Of a stretch of 64,000 nt of DNA, positions 42,260-50,752 are shown piece after piece (positions within the stretch are counted from its first letter, which is position 1; each line of letters starts with the position of its first letter). Origin of the DNA: Thermoleophilales bacterium. Its GTDB lineage: Bacteria > Actinomycetota > Thermoleophilia > Solirubrobacterales > 70-9. The stretch spans positions 372,001 to 436,000 of the forward strand of contig JACJWZ010000001.1 in NCBI GenBank assembly GCA_020636895.1. Direction: 5' to 3'. The notes below the pieces were generated by a model. The model ran no database searches. It had not been told where the DNA came from and saw only the letters and a program-made list of their open reading frames with translations. A program made the translations under genes and the position numbers.

Positions 42260-43207
42260 TCAGGCGCTGTTCGCCTCGGCGAATCGTCCGCGCTCGTAGT
42301 CGAGCTCGGTCCTGATCCCGGCGGCTTCCATCGCCTCGCGGGCCTCCTCCAGCGAGCCCGCATCGCGTACGAGCGCCGCCAGCGGGGCGGCGCCGCTCAT
42401 CGCCACGGCCGGATCGAAGAGGAACTGCAGCGCCGCTACCGGCCCCAGCTCGACCTCCCGGCGCCCGTCGCGGATCGGCGCCCGGCCGTGCTCGCCGAGG
42501 GCGGCGCGGGCCGCCATGAGGCTCGCCTCGGTGGGGACGCGCCCGGCTACCTCGACCAACTCGCGGGCGACCTCCGCGCTCGGGGAGATGGTGCCGAGCC
42601 AGCCACCGTCGCGACCGAGGCGGGCGATCTGGGAGAGCACCTCCGCGTGGGTCAGCTCGCCGTCGCAGCCGCTGCCGAACGCGCAGCCGACGGCGCGGAG
42701 CCCATCGGGAAGGAACGCCGTGGCGGCCAACATCACCGCGTCGCAGAGGGGGCTCGCGAGGCCGGGCTCGGCTCCCGTGCCGAAGACGTCGCCGCCGACA
42801 TCGAGCAGGACGACGAGGTCGCAGTCGAGCCGTTCGGCAGCCGCCTCGACGCCGGCGGCGATGCGGCGGGGACCGCCGTTGACGTCGATCAGCGCCGTCG
42901 GGCGCCCGAGATGGGCGGCGACCCCGGCCTCAGCGAGGCTGACTCCCTCGGGAGTTCGTCCCGCCGCCGAGCACAGGGCGCCGTCGCTGGTGCCGAGCCG
43001 CTCGATACCGAGCAGAGCGTCGAGCGGGCGTGGACCCGGATGGTGTGGGTCGACGGAGAAGCGCTCCCAGGCGACGCCGCCGAGCTCGGCGGCGACCCCG
43101 GCGCCCTCGAGGGTGCGGCCGAGCGCCAGCGCGCCGACGACGTCGCCGCCACCGCCGATGCCGAGGACGAGCGCGCGGGAGGCTCCCGCGAAGGGGGCCG
43201 CCTTCAA
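42260..43207 (-). CDS. DUF1152-family protein
   Basis: 315 residues. The family's glycine-rich start VLGIGGGGDVVGALALGRTL, the acidic DCDLVVLLDVGGDVFGTG and GSGCDGELTHAEVLSQIARL are present. DUF1152 proteins have a Rossmann-like fold and unknown activity. The only start codon fitting the conserved N-terminus is TTG 43207. Two short hairpins follow its stop. It lies 33 bases after the DUF1802 gene on the same strand. Confidence 0.7.
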   Translation of the reverse strand: MKAAPFAGASRALVLGIGGGGDVVGALALGRTLEGAGVAAELGGVAWERFSVDPHHPGPRPLDALLGIERLGTSDGALCSAAGRTPEGVSLAEAGVAAHLGRPTALIDVNGGPRRIAAGVEAAAERLDCDLVVLLDVGGDVFGTGAEPGLASPLCDAVMLAATAFLPDGLRAVGCAFGSGCDGELTHAEVLSQIARLGRDGGWLGTISPSAEVARELVEVAGRVPTEASLMAARAALGEHGRAPIRDGRREVELGPVAALQFLFDPAVAMSGAAPLAALVRDAGSLEEAREAMEAAGIRTELDYERGRFAEANSA

Positions 43208-43240
43208 CGGATCAAGGGACCACGAAGCGGCCCGGTCCGC

Positions 43241-43882
43241 TCAGGCGAGCGCCGGCTCGGGCTCTTGCTCGCTGCTGCCGCAGGTCTCGCGGATCGCGGC
43301 CGCGGCGCGGTCGAACTCGTCGTCGGCCATCACTGGCACGCCCTCGAAGGGCAGGTCACGGTCGATCTCGACCCACGAGTGGCAGCCGATGTGCTCGTCG
43401 CGGACGCGGACCGTCACCGGACGGGGGATCCGGTGCACCTTGAGCAGGAGTACGTGAAGCGGATGGGTCCGCTTCCAACGCAGCCGCTTGCGCGCGTAGT
43501 CCTGCGTCCACACGTGGTAGGGCGACAGCGAGTCGACGATGCGGGGGTCGTCGGTCGTGAAGTGGTCGGAGACCTCGGCCCAGGCGCGGATCCGGACGCG
43601 GTCGGGCTGCGCGATGCCGCCGTCCTGCAGAAGCGCGCGCGGCGGCGGCTCCTCGTCGGGCCACACGCCCTCCTCGAGAGCGCGGCGCAGCTCCGGGTGA
43701 TGCGACTCGCGAACCAGGTCGTTGCGCTGGTGGTCGAAGGTCGGGTAGAGGAAGAACTTGTCGTGCTCGAGCTCGAAGTGCTTGTTCTCTTCGCGGATCC
43801 CACCCTTACGAAGGGTGACGAGCTGCTCTCCCTCGGCGAGGGCGCGCACCGTTACGGACCATTCCTTGAAGGCAATAGGCAT
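43241..43882 (-). CDS. DUF1802-family protein
   Basis: 213 residues. The start MPIAFKEWSVTVRALAEGEQ, the string LVTLRKGGIREE and KHDKFFLYPTFDHQ-like sequence (ELEHDKFFLYPTFDHQRND) match DUF1802, whose function is unknown. The C-terminal half has IGCHSWVEIDRDL and a Cys near the end (RETCGSSEQ). ATG 43882 was chosen from the conserved start. Probably co-transcribed with the DUF1152-like gene. Confidence 0.72.
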   Translation of the reverse strand: MPIAFKEWSVTVRALAEGEQLVTLRKGGIREENKHFELEHDKFFLYPTFDHQRNDLVRESHHPELRRALEEGVWPDEEPPPRALLQDGGIAQPDRVRIRAWAEVSDHFTTDDPRIVDSLSPYHVWTQDYARKRLRWKRTHPLHVLLLKVHRIPRPVTVRVRDEHIGCHSWVEIDRDLPFEGVPVMADDEFDRAAAAIRETCGSSEQEPEPALA

Positions 43883-44026
43883 GTCGAATTCGTCCAGGGT
43901 CGAGGTGGAGGCCGGTTGCGGGGCTCGGACGAGAGCGAACCGGCTGGGGCCGCTGTCGGGCCCCTCGGCGGGCCGCGAGTCTAGACGAGGCCGCCGCAAT
44001 AGCCAAATAAGTTGCAGATGTCACCC

Positions 44027-44050
44027 GCTGGCTGGGCGCGATCAGCCAGC
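44027..44050 (-). terminator. Stem-loop after hyuB
   Basis: GCTGGCTG (44027-44034) and CAGCCAGC (44043-44050) pair over 8 bp around an 8-base loop, 14 bases after the hyuB stop. No T-run, so rho-independent action is uncertain. Confidence 0.4.
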
Positions 44051-44064
44051 GAGATCGGCCTCGG

Positions 44065-45627
44065 TCAGCCCGGTTCTCCGAAGCCGCCGCCGCCCGGGGT
44101 CTCGATCCGCAGCACGTCCCCGGGCTGCAGGGTGCCCTCGGTCTTGGCCGCGAGCGGCTCGCCGTTGAGCGAGTTCCGCCCCGGCGCGCCGGAGAGGCCG
44201 CCGTCCCTGCCCCGCGGCCCGATGTCGCGGCGCTCGGTGATCAACGTGAATCGCATGGGGACGAGCGATTCGATCTCGCGCACGATGCCCTCGCCGCCGC
44301 CGTACCGCCCGGCGCCACCGCTGCCGCGCCGCAGGCCGAGCGAGCGGACCCGGATCGGCAGCTCCGCCTCGAGCGCCTCGATCGGGGTGTTGAGCGTGTT
44401 CGACATCGCGACGTGGATCGCGCTCGGCCCCGCCGAATCGGCGCAGGCGCCCTGCCCGCCGCCGAGGGTCTCGTAGTAGGTGAAGCCTTCTCCGTCGTCG
44501 GCGCCGTCACCCTCGCCGAGGGACGCGAGCGTGACGTTGTTCATCGTCCCCTGGCCCTGAGCGGGCCCGTCGGCGACCTCGGCGAGCGCGGCGAGGACCA
44601 GATCAGCGACCCGGCTCGAGGTCTCGACGTTGCCTGCGACGACCGCCGCGCCGGGCTCCGCGTTGAGGACGCTGCCGCGCTCGGCGCTGATCTCGATCGG
44701 CCGATGGCCGCCCGCGCACGGCGGTGCGTCCGGATCGGTCAGCACGCGGACGGCGAAGAGCGTGGCGGCCTTGGTCACCGAGAGCGGGCAGTTGAGGTTG
44801 CCGTCGACCTGGGCGCAGGATCCAGCGAAGTCGACGCGCATCTCCTCGCCCTCGACCGTCACCGAGACCCGCAGGGGAACCGGGGAGCCGTCGGCGGCGA
44901 CGAGCGCGTCCTCGGCCTCGAAGGTCCCGTCGGGGAGCGCCGCTATCGCCGCCCGCCCGCGGCGTTCAGCGTGATCGAGAACTGCTGTCATACCCACCCG
45001 CAGGGCTTCGGCGCCGTCTCGCGCGACGAGCTCGTCGACGCGTGCGGCGGCGAGCAGGTTCGCGGCGCGCTGAGCGCGCAGGTCGGCGAGTCGCTGCGTC
45101 GGGTTGCGCATCTGCGCGACCAGATCGCGGATCTCGGCGTCGCCCCCCTTCCCGAGGAGGCGGGGCGGGATCACGACCCCCTCCTCCGCCAGCGTTCGTG
45201 AGCGTGCCGGCATCCCGCCCGGCGTCGGACCTCCGATGTCGGCGTGGTGGGCTCTGCTCGCCGCCCAGCCGAGGAGCTCGCCGCCATCGAGGAGCGGGGA
45301 GACGAGCGTCACGTCGGGCAGATGGGTGCCGCCGGCGAATGGGTCGTTGAGGATCCACAGGTCCCCCGCTGCCGGACCCTCCGCGCGGTCGATCACCGCC
45401 GCGACGGCGTCGGGCATCGAGCCGAGGTGGACGGGGATGTGCTCGGCCTGCATGACGAGCTCGCCGCCCGCCTCGAACAGCGCCGTCGAGCAGTCGTGCC
45501 GCTCCTTGATGTTGGGGGAATGGGCGGCCCGGATCAGCACCGCGCCCATCTCGTCGCAGATGGCCCGCAGGCCGCCTTCGAGCACCGATAGCGAGATCGG
45601 GTCGTGTGGGTTCGGCCCGGCGCTCAT
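44065..45627 (-). CDS. hyuB: Hydantoinase B / oxoprolinase beta-type subunit
   Basis: 520 residues. HyuB landmarks: IRAAHSPNIKERHDCSTALF, NDPFAGGTHLPDVTLVSPLL, SRAHHADIGGPTPGGMPARS, NCPLSVTKAATLFAVRVL and TPGGGGFGEPG at the C-terminus. Together with HyuA it opens a lactam or hydantoin ring with ATP. The start overlaps the hyuA stop (ATGA), so the two are coupled. The substrate (hydantoin, 5-oxoproline or N-methyl compounds) cannot be told from sequence. Confidence 0.93.
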   Translation of the reverse strand: MSAGPNPHDPISLSVLEGGLRAICDEMGAVLIRAAHSPNIKERHDCSTALFEAGGELVMQAEHIPVHLGSMPDAVAAVIDRAEGPAAGDLWILNDPFAGGTHLPDVTLVSPLLDGGELLGWAASRAHHADIGGPTPGGMPARSRTLAEEGVVIPPRLLGKGGDAEIRDLVAQMRNPTQRLADLRAQRAANLLAAARVDELVARDGAEALRVGMTAVLDHAERRGRAAIAALPDGTFEAEDALVAADGSPVPLRVSVTVEGEEMRVDFAGSCAQVDGNLNCPLSVTKAATLFAVRVLTDPDAPPCAGGHRPIEISAERGSVLNAEPGAAVVAGNVETSSRVADLVLAALAEVADGPAQGQGTMNNVTLASLGEGDGADDGEGFTYYETLGGGQGACADSAGPSAIHVAMSNTLNTPIEALEAELPIRVRSLGLRRGSGGAGRYGGGEGIVREIESLVPMRFTLITERRDIGPRGRDGGLSGAPGRNSLNGEPLAAKTEGTLQPGDVLRIETPGGGGFGEPG

Positions 45628-47606
45628 CGGGCCTCCCTCTCGGCGACGACCGTTCCCGCCTCGTCGACTTGCGCCCGCCATCCGGGCGGCAGGAGAAGCG
45701 TCGTCTCGGGGAGCTCGAGCGCGCAGGGTCCCGCCGCCGTCAGGCCGGCCGGCAGCTCCCCTCGGAGCACGTCGCCCTCGACCCATTCCCCCTCGAATCG
45801 CATCGGTCGCCGCGTGCGAGCGGGCTCCGACCCGGTGGCGCGCAGATCGTCCACCGGCGCGACCTGGATCGTCACCGCGAGGCGGATCGTGATCAGCTCC
45901 ACCGCCGCCTCCGGCTCGCTGTAGCCGTAGCGGCGCTCGTGCTCGGCCGCGAAGTCGCGGGCGAGGGCCACGGGGTCCGGCCGGACCGGTCCCGGAACGG
46001 GCAGCTCGAAGGACTGGCCCGCGTAGCGAAGCTCGTAGACCGTCTCGATCGTGGCTCCGTCGGAGTCACCGCCCGCGAGCTCGACCAGGGCGTTGACCTC
46101 CGCGGCGATGCGCTCGGCAGTCAGCTCGCCGCCGGTCAGCATGACGCTGCGCGCCGTCTCCCGGCGCCGATCGGAGGCGACGAGACCGAGCGCCGACAGC
46201 ACGCCACCCGAGCGCGGGCAGAGGATCCGCCCGATGCCGAGCTCGGCGGCGACCGCCGCGGCATGAAGGGGGCCGGCGCCACCGAAGGGCAGCAGGGCGT
46301 ATCGGCGTGGATCGACCCCGCGCTCGACGGTGACGACCCGCATCGCGCGCACCATCTCGGCGTTCGCGACGGCGACGATCCCGGCTGCAGCTTCGTCGGC
46401 TTGGAGGTCGAGCTCGGCGGCGAGCGGAGCGACCGCCGCGCGCGCGGCCTCCTCGTCGAGGGCGACCCCGCCTGCGAGCTCGCCCGCCGGGTCGAGGTAG
46501 CCCAGCAGCAGGTTGGCGTCGGTGACCGTGGGTTGCGTGCCGCCGCGGCCGTAGCAAGCCGGCCCCGGCTCGGCGCCCGCCGAGCGAGGCCCGACCCGAA
46601 GCGCGCCGCCGGGGTCGATCCAGGCGATCGACCCGCCGCCGGCCCCGACCGTGTGGACGTCGAGCATCGGAAGCTGGATCGGACGCTGCGCGAACTCGCG
46701 CCCGGAGCTGCGCCCGACGGCGCCGCCGTCGATGACGCAGACGTCGCAGGAAGTCCCGCCCATGTCGAAGCCGAGCGCATCCCCGTTGCCGCTGATGGAG
46801 GCGAGGAGGCCCGCGCCTACAGCTCCGCCGGCGGGTCCGCTGAGCACGCTCCACGCCCCGCCGCGACCCGCCTCCGCGAGCGTCGCAAGGCCGCCCGATG
46901 ACTGCATGACGGCGGGCTCCGGCAGCCCCAGCTCGGCGCAGCGTTCGCGTAGGCGACCCAGGTAGCTGTCGAGCAGGGGGGCGAGGTAGGCGTCGAGGAC
47001 CGTCGTCGCGCAGCGCTCGTACTCGCGGAAGCGGGGCAGGACCTCGGAGGAGACCGAGACGTGCAGCCCGGGAAGCCGATCGCGTAGCGCCGCGGCCAGC
47101 CGGCGTTCGTGGGAGGCGTCGAGGTGGGCGAAGAGCAGGCAGATCGCGACCGCCTGGGGAGCGCGATCGCGAACCTCAGCGACGACGCGCTCGACCTCCT
47201 CCTCGGTGAGCTCCGTGAGGACGCCGTCTGGGCCGATGCGCTCGCGCACCCCGACCCGCAGGTCGGGAGGAGAGAGCGGTTGCGGGCGATCCGCGCAGAG
47301 GTGGTAGAGGCGGGGGCGATCCTGGCGGGCGATCTCGAGCAGGTCGGTGAACCCCGCGGTGGTGACGAGGAGGGTTCGAGCCCCCCGGCGCTCCAGCAGC
47401 GCGTTCGTGCCGACCGTCATCCCGTGCGCGAGGTGTTCGACCTGGGCCGGCTCGGCGCCGGCGGCCGCGAGCACGGCCTCGATCGCGGCGAGCACCCCCT
47501 GCGACTGGTCTGAGGGGGTCGACGGCGACTTCGCCGTGTGCACCGAGGCGCCGTCGAGCAGCACGGCGTCGGTGAAGGTTCCTCCTACGTCGACGCCGAG
47601 CTGCAC
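45624..47606 (-). CDS. hyuA: Hydantoinase A / oxoprolinase alpha-type subunit
   Basis: 660 residues. Actin-like ATPase fold: VDVGGTFTDAVLLDG (phosphate 1), GTNALLERRGARTLLVTTAG, GFDMGGTSCDVCVIDGG (phosphate 2), GAGGGSIAWIDPGGALRVGP and the closing FGGAGPLHAAAVA region. It provides the ATP-dependent half of the lactamase. Start GTG 47606 has CAGAAT seven bases upstream. Downstream hyuB overlaps by four bases. Confidence 0.94.
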   Translation of the reverse strand: MQLGVDVGGTFTDAVLLDGASVHTAKSPSTPSDQSQGVLAAIEAVLAAAGAEPAQVEHLAHGMTVGTNALLERRGARTLLVTTAGFTDLLEIARQDRPRLYHLCADRPQPLSPPDLRVGVRERIGPDGVLTELTEEEVERVVAEVRDRAPQAVAICLLFAHLDASHERRLAAALRDRLPGLHVSVSSEVLPRFREYERCATTVLDAYLAPLLDSYLGRLRERCAELGLPEPAVMQSSGGLATLAEAGRGGAWSVLSGPAGGAVGAGLLASISGNGDALGFDMGGTSCDVCVIDGGAVGRSSGREFAQRPIQLPMLDVHTVGAGGGSIAWIDPGGALRVGPRSAGAEPGPACYGRGGTQPTVTDANLLLGYLDPAGELAGGVALDEEAARAAVAPLAAELDLQADEAAAGIVAVANAEMVRAMRVVTVERGVDPRRYALLPFGGAGPLHAAAVAAELGIGRILCPRSGGVLSALGLVASDRRRETARSVMLTGGELTAERIAAEVNALVELAGGDSDGATIETVYELRYAGQSFELPVPGPVRPDPVALARDFAAEHERRYGYSEPEAAVELITIRLAVTIQVAPVDDLRATGSEPARTRRPMRFEGEWVEGDVLRGELPAGLTAAGPCALELPETTLLLPPGWRAQVDEAGTVVAEREAR

Positions 47607-47619
47607 CCGGCTGATTCTG
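47607..47619 (-). promoter_or_regulatory. Leaderless promoter of hyuA
   Basis: Minus strand CAGAAT (47619-47614), seven bases, GTG at 47606. Weaker than the others because the box does not begin with TA. Confidence 0.35.
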
Positions 47620-47637
47620 CTGTAAAGACGCGCGCGA

Positions 47638-48087
47638 TCAGGCGGCGATCGAGAGCTCGGCCTCGGCCGAGGCCGGCATCACGACCGTTCCGTCCTCCTC
47701 GAGGTGCTTGTGAGAGGGGCAGTAGTCCCTCCCCGGCAGCGGCTCGCGCTGGCAGGGGGTCCCGCGACGCGTGTGCGCGCGGCACTCCCGGCCACCGGCC
47801 GGCACCAGCTCCTCGGCGGGCACGCTGTCGAGGTACTGGACGGCGAGCCGCACGTTGCGGTCGACGACGCGGTACACGACGAGCTGGTCCTGGATCGGGA
47901 ACAGGTTCCGGAGATCCGAGAACAGCGCCTTGGTCGGCTTGGCGAAGTAGCGACGGTCGCTTACGAGCCGGTTCATTGTCGACTCGCAGGCATCGAGCAT
48001 GCGCTGCTTGCTCTCGCATGCCACACCGCCCTTGGCCGCGAGCATCGGTGCGAGCTCGCGGTAGATGGATCGGCTGAATTGGTACAT
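47638..48087 (-). CDS. Protein with C-terminal Cys/His zinc-binding motif
   Basis: 149 residues. Helical N-terminal two thirds (FSRSIYRELAPMLAAKGGVA, LFPIQDQLVVYRVVDRNVRL), then CRAHTRRGTPCQREPLPGRD and YCPSHKHLEE, a C-x8-C-x9-C-x2-H array like DUF5763-type zinc knuckles. It may bind nucleic acid or a partner protein. ATG 48087 is likely; ATG 48114 is possible. It stands alone before hyuA with 31 bases between. The 152-base gap upstream has several A/T-rich runs. Confidence 0.7.
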   Translation of the reverse strand: MYQFSRSIYRELAPMLAAKGGVACESKQRMLDACESTMNRLVSDRRYFAKPTKALFSDLRNLFPIQDQLVVYRVVDRNVRLAVQYLDSVPAEELVPAGGRECRAHTRRGTPCQREPLPGRDYCPSHKHLEEDGTVVMPASAEAELSIAA

Positions 48088-48239
48088 GTTGGGTCGCCCT
48101 AAACCCCCTGCCATAGGTGGTTGGGAAACCCCCCGCGCAGCGGATTGTGCTGACAAGTTGTGAACAGCGGGGGCCGTTCTGTTAAGTCTGGATTAAGCGG
48201 AGCCCGCGCAGATTCCGGCAATCGTTCGCCGCTTGCGGG

Positions 48240-49736
48240 TCAGGCCCAGCGCTCGAGGCGCGGTTCGCCGGTCCCGTCGATGACCACATGGTGGAGGTCG
48301 AGGGAGGTTTCGGTCGCAGGGAAGTCGCTGCGCCGGTGGACTCCGCGTGACTCCTCGCGCTTGAGCGCGGAGGTGGCGATGAGGCGGGCGAGGGGGTAGG
48401 GATCCTCGAGCAGCCGTCTCAGGGTCGCGGCGTCGCGGAGCGGTCCTGCCAGCTCCCAGACCGCTTCCCTGGTCGCTGTGGTCGGGCCGGTGAAGCGCCA
48501 GCCGTCCTCGCCGGGCGGGAAGGGATCCTGCCCACCGGTATCGCCCTCGAGCGCGGCGACGGCGGCGCGCGAGCCGAACACGAAGCACTCGCTCAGCGAG
48601 TTCGAGGCGAGGCGGTTGGCACCGTGGAGGCCGGTGCAGGCGGCCTCGCCGACCGCGAGGAGCCCCGGGACGCTGCTGCGGCAGTGGAGGTCGGTGCGGA
48701 CGCCCCCGATCAGGTAGTGGGAGGCGGGAGCGACCGGCACCGGCCCGGCGGCCGGATCGAGCCCGACGGAGGCGAGCGTCCTGGTGATCGTCGGGAACCG
48801 CTCCAGGGGTACCGGCCTCAGGTCGAGTGAGACGAACGGCGCGCCGTCGGCGGCCATGCGATCGAGGATCGCCGCCGCGACGGCGTCTCGCGGCGAGAGC
48901 TCGTCCGTGAAGCGCTCGCCGGCGGCATCGAGGAGCAATGCGCCCTCGCCGCGGACCGCCTCGGTGATCAGCCAGCCGTCGAGGTCGCTGCCGGGCAGCG
49001 CAAGCGCCGTCGGGTGGAACTGGCACAGCTCGAGGTCGGCGAGCTCCGCCCCGGCGGCAGCGGCGAGTACCGACCCGGCACCGATGGCCCCGCGCGGGTT
49101 GGTGGTTCGTCGCCACAGCGCCGCGCCGCCGCCGGTGGCGAGCACGGTGCCGCCGGCCCGGAGCGGCCCGCGGTCGGTGATGACCCCGACGCAGGTTCCG
49201 CCGGAGGTCCAGAGCGCCTGGGCGGAGGCGCCCTCGAGCACGTCGATGCCGGGGTGGGCGGCGACGAGCTCCGCCAGTCGGCTCGTTATCGCACGCCCCG
49301 TCTCGGCCCCGCCCGCGTGGACGATGCGGCGCTCGCTGTGTCCCCCTTCGAGGCCGAGCGCCAGCTCGCCGTCGGGCTCGAGGTCGAACTCGACGCCGCG
49401 CTTCATCAGGTTCTCGACGGCGGCCGGCGCCTCCCTGACCAGGACCTCGACGACGGCCGGCTCGCAGAGCCCGCGCCCCGCCTCGAGGGTGTCGGCTGCG
49501 TGCTTGTCGACCGTGTCGCCGGGGCCGATCGCGGCTGCGAGGCCGCCCTGCGCTCGGAAGCTCGCGCTGCCTGTCAGCGGCGTCCGCGAGACGACGGTGA
49601 CGCGGCCGCCGGCATCGGCGGCCTCGAGCGCCACGTGGAGCCCGGCTGCGCCGCCGCCGACGACGGCGATGTCGCAGGCGGGTGGCCGCCCCGATGTGGG
49701 ATCCGCTGCCAAGGTGGCGGGTACGGTATCCGTCAC
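48240..49736 (-). CDS. nadB: L-aspartate oxidase
   Basis: 498 residues. FAD-binding Rossmann start DIAVVGGGAAGLHVALEA, covalent-family loop SFRAQGGLAAAIGPGD, QFHPTAL, GEGALLLDAAGERF, SHYLIGGVRTDL and ASNSLSECFVFGSRAA match NadB of the fumarate reductase family. It oxidises aspartate to iminoaspartate for NAD synthesis. nadA and nadC are not in the window. GTG 49736 is only two bases from the ATG of the divergent deacetylase gene. Confidence 0.94.
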   Translation of the reverse strand: MTDTVPATLAADPTSGRPPACDIAVVGGGAAGLHVALEAADAGGRVTVVSRTPLTGSASFRAQGGLAAAIGPGDTVDKHAADTLEAGRGLCEPAVVEVLVREAPAAVENLMKRGVEFDLEPDGELALGLEGGHSERRIVHAGGAETGRAITSRLAELVAAHPGIDVLEGASAQALWTSGGTCVGVITDRGPLRAGGTVLATGGGAALWRRTTNPRGAIGAGSVLAAAAGAELADLELCQFHPTALALPGSDLDGWLITEAVRGEGALLLDAAGERFTDELSPRDAVAAAILDRMAADGAPFVSLDLRPVPLERFPTITRTLASVGLDPAAGPVPVAPASHYLIGGVRTDLHCRSSVPGLLAVGEAACTGLHGANRLASNSLSECFVFGSRAAVAALEGDTGGQDPFPPGEDGWRFTGPTTATREAVWELAGPLRDAATLRRLLEDPYPLARLIATSALKREESRGVHRRSDFPATETSLDLHHVVIDGTGEPRLERWA

Positions 49737-49738
49737 CT

Positions 49739-50752
49739 ATGGGCCTCTACTTCCACCACCGGTCGTCGCTCCTGCACGAGACCGGCCCGCACCCGGAGAA
49801 CCCGAGGCGGATCCGTGCGATCGAAGCGGCGCTCGCGGGTGCCGGGTGGCCCGGGCTGGAGCAGGTGGAGGCACCGGAGGCTGAGCGCGCGATGTTGGAG
49901 CGGGTCCACGACCCGGCCTACGTCGATCGCATCGAGCGGTTCTGCGAGGCGGGCGGCGGGATGATCGACTCCGACACCGTCGCCGTGCGCGAGAGCTGGG
50001 AGGCGGCGCTGCGGGCCGCCGGCGCCGCCGCCGAGGCGGCCGAGCGCCTGCTCTCCGGCGAGTCCGAGTTCGCGATCGCGGGGATGCGGCCGCCGGGGCA
50101 TCACGCGGAGTCGGATCGGGCGATGGGCTTCTGCCTCTTCAACAACGCCGCCGTGGGCGCGTCCCACGCGATCGCCGCAGCCGGGGCCGAGCGGGTGCTG
50201 ATCCTCGACTGGGACGTCCATCACGGCAACGGGACGGCGGAGATCTTCGACGCTGACGGCGATGTCCTCTACGTGAGCATCCACCAGAGCCCGCTCTACC
50301 CGGGAACTGGTCGTCCCGACGAGATCGGGACCGGAGCGGGCGAGGGGATGACGATGAACCTGCCGGTTCCACCGGGCTCCGACGGGGAGCTGTTTCGCGC
50401 GCTCGTCCAGCACGTCGTCGTCCCCGCCGGGCTCGAGTTGCGCCCCGGGCTCGTCGTGATCTCGGCCGGATACGACGCCCACGTCGACGACCCGCTCGCC
50501 AACTGCCTCGTCGAGACCGAGGACTACGCCGACATGACCGCGTCGATGCGCGATCTCGGTCGCGAGCTCGGCGCCCCCGTGCTCGTCTGCCTCGAGGGGG
50601 GCTACGACGTCGACGCTCTCGCCTGGTCGGTGCTCGCCACCGCGCACGCGCTCGCGGAGGACGGCCCCGCCGAGCCGGCGCCGATCGAGCTGGCGCTCGC
50701 CGCGCGGCAGCGGCTCGCGCGCGGGCGCTGGGTGGAGGCGCTCAGTCCCTGA
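49739..50752 (+). CDS. HDAC-family (class II-like) deacetylase
   Basis: 337 residues. The full deacetylase site is present: GMRPPGHHAESDRAMGFCLF with H121-H122, LILDWDVHHGNGTAEIFDAD with zinc ligands D159 and H161, VISAGYDAHVDDPL with the second Asp, and CLEGGYDVDALA with the transition-state Tyr. Such bacterial enzymes act on acetylated polyamines, acetoin-like or small amide substrates, or on proteins. ATG 49739 (MGLYFHHRSSL) has a TACGGT box 11 bases upstream. Confidence 0.93.
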   Translation: MGLYFHHRSSLLHETGPHPENPRRIRAIEAALAGAGWPGLEQVEAPEAERAMLERVHDPAYVDRIERFCEAGGGMIDSDTVAVRESWEAALRAAGAAAEAAERLLSGESEFAIAGMRPPGHHAESDRAMGFCLFNNAAVGASHAIAAAGAERVLILDWDVHHGNGTAEIFDADGDVLYVSIHQSPLYPGTGRPDEIGTGAGEGMTMNLPVPPGSDGELFRALVQHVVVPAGLELRPGLVVISAGYDAHVDDPLANCLVETEDYADMTASMRDLGRELGAPVLVCLEGGYDVDALAWSVLATAHALAEDGPAEPAPIELALAARQRLARGRWVEALSP

